From NCBI RefSeq assembly GCF_010389155.1, contig NC_057762.1:29882055-29946054 (forward strand): a DNA stretch of 64,000 bases, read 5' to 3'. The notes beneath the pieces were generated by a model. That model was not told where the DNA came from. It was given only the letters and a program-made list of their open reading frames with translations, and did no database searches. This document shows, in pieces, positions 1 to 12,566 of the stretch (the first letter of the stretch is position 1; each line of letters opens with the position of its first letter). Source of the stretch: Erigeron canadensis. Its lineage: Eukaryota > Streptophyta > Magnoliopsida > Asterales > Asteraceae. The translations under genes were made by a program, and so were the position numbers.

Positions 1-972
1 GGCACACTCTGAACAGTGAAACAGGAAGATGCATAGCAGGTTATTTTTGAAACCAAAGGTCATGCCACTATTAATCGTCGTGACCTTTTAATATATGAAA
101 TCCTAAATATAATACACGTTGTAATAAAAATGGAAAAGAAACATATGAAGTAGGATGGTTTTGGGTATGAGAATGTAATGAGAAATATATTATGTTTTGT
201 AACGAACTACTCAGGTGTTTATTATATATGTTTATGTTTTGTAATGTACGAATCGGGTGTGTATTATATGTGATGAACTTTCGGATCCCATTTATTGAAT
301 GTACAGGTTTAGGGACTATGAAAAGAAAAAAACTTGTTCGGCATTTTAGACCTCCTGTCATTCGCGAGTAATACACATAATTTTTATCGTTTAAAAGATA
401 CAAGTTTATTTGTAAAAGCTTTTCAAGCAATTAAAATACACTACTAGTTTGAGAGACTCACCTTGAGTGTTAGAGGCAAATCTCAACTCAAAAGCTGTGG
501 TTAATGAAAAAACAAACATTTACTATTGATTAGGTTGAAAGAGAAACAAACAAACAATCGGTGTTTTCTTAAACTTCAAAAGCTTGATGGTTATGCTTGG
601 TATAAGCTTTTTAAAGCTTTATCTTTTTATTTTAAACTTAAAGCCTCATATAATGTTGATAGCTTGTTTGAATGTAATTAACTTTAGCTTTATTTGGAAA
701 AAAAAAACCTTCCAAAATGAAATAGTGATTGAAGTAACGTTTCGGAAGCTGTTAGTTTAAATGAAACTTTTAATTTTTAAAATTACACAAATACCTCTTA
801 AAGTTGTAGATACAGCTAACATACCAAACACTTTAAAAAATAAAAGCTCTAGTTAACAGTTTTGTTTAAAGGTTGTTAATATATGAGCACATAAACACAT
901 AACAATTCATAAGTACGCAGCGGATAAGAACGTATATGCAATCAAATTAATTAATAAAGAAAATTGAATATA
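1..972. other. AT-rich intergenic stretch, no gene seen
   Basis: I see no coding signal on either strand. The only long frame, on the minus strand near 71-430, has low-complexity composition and no recognisable motif. The segment ends at the 5-bp duplication that borders the first LTR-like element. Confidence 0.6.
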
Positions 973-977
973 TGTAC

Positions 978-3655
978 TGTGACATCCGTCACCAAAACTA
1001 GTAATTTATTATAGTCTCTAACTTACATTCCAAATTTCTTGACTAGTTAATATGCCTATATAGTATAACAAGCATAGAAATGTGGTGATCATTTCCAATA
1101 TGGGATTTCTATTACTTGAATTTCAAAAGTTTAGGATTGAGATATTTGATTTTCCTAAACATAGATGACTATAACTATCCCCGAAATTTCTAGACTTGTA
1201 GTTGTTAGTCATATTTATTTCTAGACATTGATAAATTAGTATACGCTATTTAGCGGTGAACGAAATCAATAATTATGAAAATAATATATAATTAGTATAA
1301 GTAGTAAGATGGTAATAGTAATAGTAAAATATCATATGTTTAGTAAAAAATTTTAGTCATATATATATTACAACAATTTATGGTGAGCAAGGAATTTTAA
1401 TTCCATTAGAATTCTTATGTTGCATTAAGTCTAATCATAAACTAACTAAAACACTTATCTCCATATATATATATATAATAACTATAACCTAAATAATAAT
1501 AAAAAAAAACCAAAACCTTTTTTTGATTCTTTTTCTTCTCTTTGGTCGATCAACACCAAAGCACCACAACATCAAATATTTTTTATTTTTTTATTAATCA
1601 TCTCATTGTCAAAGCAAACTTTGGTAAGTTTAATTATAATTCTATTGAATCTTGATTTAAATTACAATTAATAATAAAATTCTTAAGATTATATTCTATT
1701 CTTTTTTTAAGGTATCTAAGAAGAAGATCATCAATCTTGGGGTAAAATCACTTATATTCTCTTTTCATATATATTAGTCTTTTTATTTATTAAATATATA
1801 TATATAAGCATATATTTTCTTTTATTTATTAATTTTTATTTATAAGTAACCTATTTGATGAATATATATTATGGAAAATTTATAATAATGAATGAAAGGG
1901 TTTTTTTTAAGGTTAAATCAAAAGCTTGAAGTATAAATCATATTAATGTTAAAAGTTTATGTATTTATTGTATTATAATAATTAATGTAATTAGAGAAAT
2001 TCAATTATGAAGGCATGGAAATCATAATAACACATGTAAATAGGTGTTGGAAAGATTTGAAAGTTTATATATGAATATTAGTTGTAGTAGTCTTTAAAAC
2101 AGTAAGTTTGGGTTATTTCAGAATCTGGACAGATTCTGTTTGTTAACTTTGAAATGTCGTATCTTGGTCATGGAAGATGGTTAAGTCACGTTTTTGGTGT
2201 CTAAAATTAATTTCAGGAAGTCTACTTTCTGGTGGAAGTGGTTTCGTGTCAAAATATGAAGTTTAAGGTTGTCAAACGAATTTTATAACAAAACTGCGCA
2301 AAGCTGAGTTTTCAGAACAGATTTAGGTCGACTTCAAATAGTCATATCTTGGTCGATTTTATGAACTGGAAGATTATTTTTTTCCAGAAACATTTTTAAG
2401 ATGTTAAGAGTGTACAGTAAAAATTTGGATTTTTTTTTTAACTTCGAAGGCCCTTAACTTTTATAAAACTTTTCTGTGCGCAAACAGTGAATTTATTAAC
2501 TAGTCTGTAATTATCGAATTTTTAAAAATAGTTCAAGAACAAAATAAATTCTATAAAAATTCATTTAAGTATCTAACACATAAAAGTTACTGTGGTAAAA
2601 ATTTAAGGACTTGTTTAGTTCGGGTGATCTAGAATAAAAATTGATAAAGTTACTAAAAATTTCAGCGAATAAGAGCTTGTAGAACTAAATCATAAATCAT
2701 TAAAACAAATACTCTATATTAAGTTATGTGACTTGTAACTTAATAATAGATGACAAATCAGTTGGGAATATTTTGAAAGTAGCCATATATGTATATATCA
2801 TCAAATACGGGTTACAATGGATGGTTCTTGACCATGTCCATAATTGTAACTTGTTCATATATATGTTGTGTAGATTCTAGCGACCTTGTTGGACTTTGCA
2901 TAACTACTTGCTTGTTGAGGTGAGTTTCGTGGCCCCTTTTTATTTTATTTTTTTGGGGGAAAATGATGCTCAAAACACTTTTCATTTCTTTACTAGTTGT
3001 GCCAAAACTTGTTTGTTTTCATGGACAAATACGTGTAATTATGAAATTGTGTATGCTAGCTTGCCTGTATTGATTTCTTTGATGCAATAGATGTCTTTTG
3101 ATATCTATTGAAGACTATTGGAAAACTATCGACCAACTTTATACTCCAGCTGGTAGTTGTTGGTATTTAAAGCATGATTGAGTTGTTGGCAAGAGTGATG
3201 GGGATTGTGTTGTTGGATAACTATGATGGCATTGATCAGTATTTGGGTTGCATACAGGCTGCTACATGTTTATATTTACACTATTGTCCAAAACTTGATA
3301 TATCATGCACAGCAAACTCATTTGTATTCCTTTAAACCTACGAACTCACCAACGTTATGTTGACATTTTCGAGCATTCATTTTCAGGTGATAACAATGCT
3401 TAAGAAGATTGACCTTATGGACTTTAGGAAGACCAATAAAGAGATCCTTCATGGACTCCTAGATTGCATGTGAAACATTGAACACTATTTGCAATTGTTA
3501 CTTCTTTGCTATTTGAGGCGTGTTGCCTAGACTTTCCGTTTGTGAAAATTACATTTATTTGAATTTCATTTAGTATGACTCTATTATAAAGTCCATGTGC
3601 TATAACTATATCTTTTCGTCATATCCTACGATTCCGCCTAAGGTGGGGTGTGACA
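978..3655 (-). mobile_element. LTR-like element copy 1 (probable solo LTR), minus orientation
   Basis: The 2,678-bp unit begins TGTGACATCC and ends GGTGTGACA, so it has the TG...CA termini of a long terminal repeat. It is flanked by a perfect 5-bp duplication, TGTAC, at 973-977 and 3656-3660. Nearly its whole length recurs in reverse orientation at 8227-11101. No gag, protease, reverse transcriptase or integrase reading frame lies inside or directly beside it, which fits a solo LTR left by recombination. The 5-bp duplication and TG/CA ends are seen. The solo-LTR interpretation is inferred; a small non-autonomous LTR derivative is the alternative. The short frame at 2896-3090 is also present in degraded form in copy 2 and is probably not a gene. 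Confidence 0.8.
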
Positions 3656-3660
3656 TGTAC

Positions 3661-4250
3661 CTTTTTGCGTAAGCTTTCAATAAGATAATAATAATATTGA
3701 TATTATTATTGATTAGGGTTTAAAGTAAAACTCTTTTACGATCGCATACTTGACACCCCTATATCGTATGCTAGTATCCGATCACGAATTACAATCCTTT
3801 GTCTTATTCCTTTGAAGTCGAAAACCACAAAACCCAAAACCCTTTTGTTGCTTACTTTCGGTCGAACCCAAAAGAGAAGAGAAGAGATTTTCACAATTGA
3901 TTGTATTGTGAATTGTTTGTGAAAACTCATGGAATTAGCCTTTTATTTATAGGCTAATATGTAAGGGTTTTTACCTTGGTGAACAAGCAATCATAAAGGC
4001 TTTAGGAAATAATACTAATTCCTAATTTCACTTTTACACCTCCTCTTTTAATTAATTAAACACTATTAAATATTTAATTTGGTTTAATTGATCATATCAT
4101 GATCATATTAATTAAAATATTACAGTTAATACATTAATTAATTATATAGAGTTTACGTGTCATTTTGTGTGACCCCGTAGGCTTAAATAATTTCCAGACA
4201 TGCGTTTATTTAACGTGATTACATATTACAACTCAAAATTCCAACTAAAA
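3661..4250 (-). mobile_element. Probable second LTR fragment (copia-like solo LTR)
   Basis: Directly after copy 1 is a block with LTR-like composition. Read on the minus strand it starts near 4250 with a TTGGAATTTTGAG-type sequence, has an AT-rich middle, and ends in a purine/pyrimidine-skewed stretch with GAGAAGAGAAGAGA near 3870. This resembles plant copia LTRs. No target duplication could be fixed, so the borders are approximate. The frame at 3736-3930 (minus) is judged incidental. Confidence 0.35.
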
Positions 4251-5660
4251 CTACAGTTACAAGATACAAGTCATACAACTACTAGCTACAGTTACTTTTT
4301 TCAAACATATTAAATTATTTTGAAGACTTTTTAAATTACTAAAAAACTTCTATTTGGTAAGAAAAAAAAACTAGACAGGGTCAGATGCTCTAACCAAAGG
4401 GAGACATTGAATGGGACAGGATGATTTGCAGTCCTGCGTAAGATCACCACATCGGTAATGCTCCATGCTCTTAGAAGCAAACACACAACTTGAATTGAGG
4501 TAATATCAAACGAATTTCATATTATGATTTATGAAAGTGCAAAAAGATACCAAATGATCGAAAAAAACAAATCCACCTACAAGTTGGATCCAACCAGCAA
4601 CATTACCTTAAGCATAATCAACGCAAGATGCTCGTTATTTGTTTGAGACGTCTATTGAGTTGTCTCGAGAAAAACCTTTTGCTGAGGAAATCAATGGAAA
4701 CAAACATATTGTCAAAAGCAAAGGTAAATCATGAGATAAAATGTTATCGACTTTTAGCAAACCCTTTAGACAAATAGTTTCGGTTTGGGCCAAGCTCAAG
4801 CCCATTGTCAAATGCAAAGCCCTGTCGGCAACCGATGTAATAGACTTTTACCCTTTTATTTTTCTGTCGATATTAAGTCCAATTTGAAATCGTGTTGATC
4901 ACTGCAGCCCTATACTTTAAAATAAAAAAAATTCATCATGAAATCAAACCAATTGTAACAAAAACGATATTTAGCTAGCTTACTAGTTATTACAATGTGT
5001 AACACATAAATTCAGTAAGGTTCTACTAGAAAACCAATTAGTTAAGAAAAGAATAATAGCCCATTTATTTGTTACATCTTTCAAAAAAAAAAAAAATGGA
5101 ATTGACTTTTCAGTTTTCACCTAATAATACTTCTTTTGAACCTATGTATATATGTGATTTTTCTTTCGGTGGCTTGCTGAAAGATTTTTAATATAATTTT
5201 TGTTATAAAAGAAAAACAGAAACAAATGATGAGTTAAAAAGACAGACTAGGGTTCAAATCCTGACTAGGTGTCATGATATTTTTTCAATAGAAATTAATG
5301 GTATATAAGTTTAATGTGTTGACCAATCATCAATAGATGAATTAGTATATGGTGGAGTTTGAGCCTAAGGGGTATTGAGTTCAAATCTTGATGTGAGTAG
5401 AATAATTAAAGTAATGGAGACAGAATGTTTCCTTTAAAATTGGAGTTGGATATATGCATAATCATGCTATTGCGTCCAAATTTATTGTTTTAAAAAAAAA
5501 AGTTTATTATGTTTCTAAAAAAATGATAGATGCGGACACAAAGATGTTTTTTGAAAATGAACGTCACCATGGAAGGATAAAGTCGAAACAATAAACGGAT
5601 GAACTCAAAAAGCGAAACTCTTTTTCATCGAACCGCATTCAAGATATGAAAGGCATTCCT
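4251..5660. other. Intergenic, no gene seen
   Basis: AT-rich sequence with scattered short repeats and poly-A/T runs. A phrase such as GGGTTCAAATCCTGACTAGG near 5250 resembles a tRNA or SINE B box but has no complete structure around it. No supported gene on either strand. Confidence 0.5.
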
Positions 5661-5664
5661 AACT

Positions 5665-5829
5665 AATTTATATAAATAGAAACTCCTCATTGTCGCCTTT
5701 TGCGGTTTTGAGCCACAATACATCGACGATGTATGGGGGAGGTTATAATTTATATAGATAGAAACTGCTCAATGCCGCCTTCTGCGGTTTTGAGCCACAA
5801 TACATCGACGGTGTATGGGGAGGTTATAA
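5665..5829. repeat. Tandem duplication, two units of about 82 bp
   Basis: A unit starting AATTTATATA and containing GCGGTTTTGAGCCACAATAC is repeated with few differences at 5665-5746 and 5747-5829. Both units end in GGGGAGGTTATAA. The duplication is at the 3' side of a SINE-like sequence read on the minus strand. Confidence 0.8.
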
Positions 5830-5985
5830 TGTAGGCACACCTTACCTCTACCTAAGTAGGCTGCTTTCAGTTTCTACTTAAATGGTAGGAAAAAACCTCC
5901 AACCTTTGCATGGGATGAGAATCGAACCTATGACCTCTGACTTCAGAGGGTATGGTGTTTACCACTGATTCAAACCATGTTATTT
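5690..5985 (-). mobile_element. tRNA-derived SINE-like element
   Basis: On the minus strand the 5' part (about 5985 down to 5890) carries an A-box-like GTGGTAAACACC and a B-box-like GGTTCGATTCTC at spacing typical of a tRNA promoter. The body then continues into a tRNA-unrelated region whose end is tandemly duplicated. Internal Pol III boxes plus an unrelated body are the hallmark of plant SINEs. No flanking duplication was identified. Confidence 0.45.
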
Positions 5986-7370
5986 TTATATAAATCTTTT
6001 TCTTAAAAGAAATCTTTGTTTCAAAAACATACACTTTTCTAAGAAGCTATAATATACTTTTTGAATGTTTTTCATTTTTTAAAATTTTGAAACATTAAAT
6101 TGTATTAACTCTCTTTTACACCCTCGTCCAAGCCCCGTCACCCCTCGCCCCCACCCCGTCAGTATCAGCGGCGGAAGATGAACCCCTTTGTGAGGGGGTA
6201 AAAAAATTTTCCCATTTTTTTGAGGGGGTAATGTATATATAAAAAAAAAATTTAACTATAATTTTAAGTAATTGCTAAATAATACCCAAATTTTTGGGGG
6301 GCTCTAAACCCCTTCTTGTCCGTTAAATGTTCCGCCCCTGTCCGTCACCCCTCGCTCCTGCACCATCACCTCTCCCCCTTACCCCTCGCCCCAATATCCC
6401 ACTTAACCAAGTATATTCGAACATGTTTTTTTTATATAATATATTTAAATAACATTTTTTAAGTTTTGAACGCATTTTTAAAATTTTTATTTGTTTTTTA
6501 GAAGAAATTAAAAACTCCTATTTTCTATAAAATTAGAAATAAAAAACTAAGAAACATTGTTTTGCATTTGTAGGAGTAGATTATTAGATAGTTTTCATGA
6601 GTTATGAGTTTCATCCCAGACATGCATAATTCGAGTGCCCCATATTAACCAATTGGATGTCATTGTAGTATCTCGAATGGTAACTATTAACTACTAACTA
6701 TTAACATGTTGTTAAAAAAAAAAGGGAAACATCTCCTACAATTTAACGCACCCTAAATCTTCCCAATTACACGCACCTAAAGCATTTTTTGACACATGCA
6801 TACACGTAATAACACCAAAAACATATACTCAAATATGGACAACGTGAAAATTGCCAGACCATGTTGATTATTTTTGTATGTTTATTGAATGGAAAATGAT
6901 AATGACAGTCCTTAGACAACCCTAAGGGCTGTTACTAACAACTTATTACATATTTAAAAACTTATATAATATATATTTAAAACTGCCTTTGAATTATCTA
7001 ACAGTAAGGTATAAATTTTTATGCACCCAATTATTAACAAAACCCTTATTGAATTAGTAAAATAAAAATATATAAAGTTGATAGAATCTTCTAAAATAAT
7101 AATCGGCAATCTCTAATTTTAAATTTACTGGAGATTGGGAATTTATTAATTCTTATGCACTACTGGAAATTAAACTAACGTCTAATATCAATTATTTAAG
7201 CTACTTAGCTACACCTTTCACATACTATTATATTATGAACATTCGTTTTGGCGCCTTTTGGATGCTCTTGTTTTTTATTTCATTATTTTGTTACTCGACA
7301 ATTGTATATTGTATTATTAATATTAATAATAATGTTAATTTACAATACAACTTGCTGGAGTCATCCCTGT
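5986..7370. other. Intergenic with C-rich and poly-A/T patches
   Basis: Contains a C-rich stretch with CCCCGTCACCCCTCGCCCC near 6130-6160 that recurs near 6345-6390, around a GGGGGTAAAAAAATTTT segment. This looks like an old decayed insertion. No gene is supported. Confidence 0.4.
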
Positions 7371-7374
7371 TTAT

Positions 7375-7548
7375 TTCAGGTCATGGGATTGACTCTCTAA
7401 AGTGACATGTCCAGAGGGATTTTTCTTTAAATCACCTGTAACGACTTATAGTCTACATTTTCTAATCTAGAGTACATGCAAGGCTTCATCATTATACGGT
7501 AAGATGTCCCCTAATTTTGAATACCGACTTACTGTTCGAAACAAATAA
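7375..7548 (+). mobile_element. Truncated copy of the SINE family at 11258-11472
   Basis: The stretch with ACGACTTATAGTCTACATTTTC, GTACATGCAAGGCTTCATCATTATA and a terminal ACTGTTCGAAACAAATAA matches the 3' two thirds of the complete SINE further right. The 5' tRNA-like part is missing or diverged. Confidence 0.6.
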
Positions 7549-7666
7549 TATTCTTTCAAACACTTTGCTTCAATAAAATAAATGCAACAACTTAAGGGAC
7601 CTACAAATTTTAAAGCGTAAAACATTAGTTATATACAGTTGAGAATGTGGTAAAAAGGTAAAATGA

Positions 7667-7999
7667 CTAAACGTATCTCCGCACGATGTGGCGGCGATGG
7701 TGGTAGTGATGACGGTGTGTCGTCATGTGTGGACGGAGGCAGTGGTGGCGGCGATGTGTGAGGTGACGGTGGTGGTGGTTGTAATGTGGTGATAAATGTA
7801 AAATTAATTGATGTAAGAGAGGTTAAGATGGTTATATAAGGGTTGGAGTACCTAAGTTGTAAGTTTTTTTTTATTAAGAGTATTATAGTTATATAGGTAG
7901 AAATGTTTAAAATTCATGAATAAATAAGAGGAATAATATGATTATTTGAAAGTCTTAATTGTTTAAAAGGGTTTGTTTGTTTTATATAGTAGCATAGAA
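7667..7999 (-). mobile_element. Non-autonomous Helitron-like element, degraded ends
   Basis: The minus-strand 3' end has the GC hairpin core (CCGCACGATGTGGCGG on plus). The middle has the family features: GGCGGCGATGGTGGTAG repeats, TGTAAAATTAATTGATGTAA, and a GGTTGGAGTACCTAAGTTGTAA block. The end near 7990 reads TTTTATATAGTAGCATAGA on plus, close to the inverted TC terminus of better-preserved copies. The 3' CTAG has become CTAA, so the border is approximate. Confidence 0.55.
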
Positions 8000-8226
8000 T
8001 TATGGAAAATGATCAATCTTCCTAAAAAAAACTCTTAATGTCATAAACATTTAACATATGTCACTTATTATTTTTCTTTATCTCCATCTTGATTTTTACA
8101 TGTGACATTATCGATAATTTTTAAACGGGATTTGCTAACTAGTGCCTCTAGTGCACTAGTTAAAAAACATTTAATGAACTTGTTATTTCCTTATTAAATA
8201 AAAATTATATTTAATGTATATTAATT

Positions 8227-10362
8227 TGTCACGCCCCACCTTAAGCTGAATCGTAGGATATGACGAAATGATTTAACATAGCACATGGAATTTATAATAG
8301 AGTCTTGCTAAATGAAATCCAAATAAAAGTAATTTCCACAAGCGGGATAAGTCTAGGCAACACGCCTCAAATAGCAAAAGAAAAATGTAGCAAATAGCAA
8401 ATAGAGTTCAATGTTCAAATGCAATATAGGAGTCCATGAAGGATCTATTTATTGGTTTTCCTAAAGCCCATATGCTCAGTCTCCTTAACCATTATTATTA
8501 CCTGAAAATGAATGCTCGAAAATGTCAACATAATGTGGGTGAGTTCGTAGGTTTAAAGTAATACAAATGAATTTGCTGCGCATGATATATGAGGTTTGGA
8601 CAATAGTGTAAAACATGTAGCAACTTATATGCAAACCAAATACTGATCAATGTCATCATAGTTATCCAACAATACAACCCCAACACTCCTGCCAACAACT
8701 CAATCACACATTACCTACCAACAACTACCAGTTGGAGTATAAAGTTGGTTAATAGCTTTCAAATAGTCTTCAATAGATATCGACAGACATCTATTGCCAT
8801 AAATAGTCTTCAATAGATATCGACACACATCTATTGCATCATAGGAATCAACACAAGCAAACTAGCATACACATTTCATAATTACACGTATTTGTCCAAG
8901 AAAACAAACCAGTTCTGGCACAACTAGTAAAGAAATGAAAAGTGTTTTGAGCATCATTTTCCCCCAAAGAAATAATATAAAAAGGGCCACGAAACTCACC
9001 TCTATAAGCAAGTAGTTGTGCAAAGTCTAAAATGATCACTAGAATCTACACAACACATATATAAGAACAAGTTACAATTATGGACATGATCAATAACCGT
9101 CTATTGTAACCAGTATTTGATTATATGCATATATGGCTACTTTCAAAATATTCACAACTGATTTTTCATATATTATTATGTTACAAGTCACATAACTTAA
9201 TATAGAGTATTTGTTTTAATGATTTATGATTGAATTCTACAAGCTTATATTCACTGAAATTTTTAGTAACTTTATCTATTTTTTTTATTAGGATGAAACG
9301 AACAATTCAAGCTTTCAAATCTTAACTACTGTAACCTCAAAGTGTTATAAACTTACATGAATTTTTACTTAGTTTATTTCACACGTTAACTATTTTTAAA
9401 AATTCCTTAATTACAAACTAGTCAGATATTTCATTGTTTGCGCACATAAAAGTTTTATAAAAGTTAAGGACCTTCGGAGCTTCAAAAAATCCAATTTTTT
9501 ACTGTACACTCTTAATATCTGAAAAATGTTTCTGGAAAAAATAAACTTCCAGTTCATAAAATCGACCAAGATATGACTATTTGAAGTCGACTCAATTCTG
9601 TTCGGAAAACTCAGTTTTGCGCAGTTATGTTATAAATTCCGTTTGACAACCTTAAACTTCATATATTGACACGAAACCAATTCCACCAGAAAGTAAACTT
9701 CCTGAACTTAATTTTAGACACCAAAAACGTGACTTAACCGTCTTCCATGACCAAGATACGACCTTTCAAAGTTAACAAACCGAATCTGTCCATATTCAGA
9801 AATAACCCAAACTTACTGTTTTAAAGACTACTACAACTAATATTCATATATAAACTTTTAAATCTTTCAAACACGTTATTATGATTCCCATGTCTTCATA
9901 TTTAGATTTCTTAAATCACATTAATTATTACGCTACAATTAATACGTATACTTTTAAGATTAATGTGATTTATACTTCAAACTCTTGATTTAACCTTAAA
10001 AAGACTTTTACTAGTTATTATAAATTTTGCCATAATATATATTCATCAAATAGGTTATTTATAATATAAGATCAATAAATATGAAGATAAATTTATATAT
10101 ATGAAAAGAAAATGTAAGTATTTTACCCCAAGATTGATGATCCCTCCTTATATACCTTGACAAAATAAAAATATATAATCTATAAGGATTTCATTATAAA
10201 TTGTAATTTAAATCAAAAGTTCATAAGAATTATAATTAATCTTACCAATAATTTGTTTGACAATGATGATTAAAATAGCTTTGATCTTGTGATTTTTTTT
10301 TTCTTTAGTTCGACGGCAGGAAAAACAAAATCAAAGCATTTTAGTTTTATTTAGGGTATTTG

Positions 10363-10397
<35 letters not shown>

Positions 10398-11101
10398 AGA
10401 TAAATGTTTGATATAGTTTATATTTAGACTTAATCCATCACAAGTATTCTAGTAGATTTGAAATTCGTTTTTGACCGACATTTTGATGGCATTGTCACTC
10501 GTTATATACTCTTTGTATTTTTTATTTTATTTTAAATATGTGTTTCATAAGGATTACTTAGTTATCCATAACTTTGCTTAATTAAGTTGTTGTTATCATT
10601 ATTATTGTAACATGTAACATGCATTAAAATGAGAATTGAGATCCCTGTTGTTAGTCGAACCAATCTAACAGGAGGTTATCCTCCATATTTTATATATAGT
10701 ATTTTTATTATATGATGATCTTGTTAGTCTTACATAATTTTTCATATTATAATTTAGTTTTATTATTAATTCACCATATATAGTTATTTTAATTTACTCG
10801 GATATTCATAGAATTTATCACACTGCTAAGTAGTGTATAACGATTTATCAACGTCTAGAAATAAATGACTAACAACTACGCGCCTAAAGAGTGCGGAAGT
10901 AGTATTAGTCATCTATATTTAAAGGAAGATCAAATGACTAAATCCTAAACTATTGGAATCCAAGAAATAGAAATCCCGTATTGAAAATGATCATTACATT
11001 TCTATGTTTGTTATATTATATAGGCACATTGACTAATGAGGAAATTTGAAATGTAAGTTAGAAACTATAATAATTTACCAGTTTTGGTGACGGATGTCAC
11101 A
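8227..11101 (+). mobile_element. LTR-like element copy 2 (probable solo LTR), plus orientation
   Basis: The 2,875-bp unit starts TGTCACGCCCCACC and ends GGTGACGGATGTCACA. It is flanked by a perfect 5-bp duplication, TAATT, at 8222-8226 and 11102-11106. It is the reverse complement of the copy at 978-3655. It is longer by about 200 bp, in part through an internal duplication near 8762-8838 and an (AT)n run at about 10364-10392. It contains no transposition gene. The different target duplications show that the two copies inserted independently and were not created by inverting one insertion. Confidence 0.8.
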
Positions 11102-11257
11102 TAATTCAACCTAACAATTTTTATTTTTAAATGAATAATTAATACATATTTAATTAATACATATTTCCATACTTTAGGAAAGTTAGACTTCAATAAATAT
11201 TTCATTAAATGTATCTTAACTAGTACACTAAGGACACTAGTTAACAAATCTTTTAGA

Positions 11258-11472
11258 GCCAATGATAACTAGTCCAATTGGTCAGAGGCATCCCAGGTTT
11301 TACCCAAGGTCTTGAGTTCGATCCTTAGGAATGACAAGTCTTGGGGTTTTTTCCTCCGAATACTTGTAACGGCTTATGGTCAACATCTCGTTGTCCAGGG
11401 TACATGCAAGGCTTCACCATTATATGATGAGGTTTCCTTGATGTCGCATACCAACTGAATGTTCGAAAAAAA
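11258..11472 (+). mobile_element. Full-length SINE with 15-bp target duplication
   Basis: The body starts GCCAATGATAACTAGTCC and carries a tRNA-like head with a B box, GAGTTCGATCC. It ends in a short A-rich tail. It is bordered by a perfect 15-bp direct repeat, AACAAATCTTTTAGA, at 11243-11257 and 11473-11487, as expected for L1-type target-primed insertion. Related copies lie at 7375-7548 (+), 42300-42500 (-) and, diverged, 30595-30765 (+). Confidence 0.85.
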
Positions 11473-11487
11473 AACAAATCTTTTAGA

Positions 11488-12470
11488 TTAAGAAGTTTTT
11501 TAGGTTATTTGATGGGAAGTGATATTCGTATCATAACTTTTGATAATTTTACTACACTGTACAACTATTAAAACATACTGTACAAACCAATAATGCATAT
11601 TTGTGGTAAATATATCAATACTTATTGTACGATTAACGATTCCTTATTTGATTGACAGAATTAATCATTTCCTTCCTTAGAATTATAGATGTATGTTATT
11701 GCAAAATGAATATATGATGCACAAATTAATGCGATTGGCACCGTGGCAGTGAGGTCATCAGGTGCTATACTTGGTACATGCACCACGTGAATTATTTTTT
11801 CGTTTTAATATATCTATTTCGTAATTTTTATCAACTTGACCTGCAAGTTGCAACCCCCCAATTATATGAAACTTCCACTTGACTTCTTTATCTAATCATC
11901 CAATGTCCCACATCAATGTTAACGATATTATGAAAACAGTCCCTGGACTCTTGTTTAATTTGTAGATTTAGGTTCTAGATTTCTCCTTGTACGAATGAAC
12001 TCATCTAGGCATGTCAAATTGCCAATAATAATCAATGTAGACTAATATAACAAATATCTATGTGAACTTGTTCATCGATGAAACGATGATGGATATAAAT
12101 AAAGTTAAATATATAAGTATTAGATATGAACAAATGAATGAATTTGGATGAAAATGTATCCTGGATGTGTATCTTTACCCGTTCACCCAAAATAAGAATT
12201 ATAACTTAACATCATTCATTCTTCATCGGTTATCGATATATATAACCGTTGTGTAAAGATAAATGAAAAATCAAAGTCAGTAACTCGAAGTATGTTTTGC
12301 TAACTCCGCCATTTCCAAGTTGTTGTTTTATTTAGGATGAAACATCAAAAAGTCTTAACAAATACTCGTATAACACGAAAAGATCATTTTTGATATAGGG
12401 ACTATATATGTCAAACGAAATTGCCAATAGATGATATATCCAAATTCAATAACTAATGTTTTTATAACTT
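11488..12470. other. Upstream region of the ERF gene
   Basis: AT-rich, with no gene on either strand. It presumably includes the ERF promoter. No GCC-box cluster or other clear cis-element stands out beyond the TATA box listed separately. Confidence 0.5.
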
Positions 12471-12478
12471 TATGTCCC

Positions 12479-12486
12479 TATATAAA
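12479..12486 (+). promoter_or_regulatory. TATA box of the ERF gene
   Basis: TATATAAA lies 81 bp upstream of the ERF start codon, a normal spacing for a short plant 5' leader. It is the only good TATA match in the preceding 150 bp. Confidence 0.6.
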
Positions 12487-12566
12487 CACCTTGTTATCAA
12501 CTTTCTTCAAGTCTTCAAAGATAAAATCCAAAACCCACTTCTTAAAATTCCAAAAAAACCTCAAAA

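Noticed and set aside
71..430. 119-codon minus-strand frame
   Set aside because: Low-complexity composition with no conserved motif or splice context; chance frame in AT-rich DNA.
2896..3090. Open frame repeated at 8848-9039
   Set aside because: It is repeated because it lies in the LTR-like element; the two copies differ by frame-affecting changes and show no known motif.
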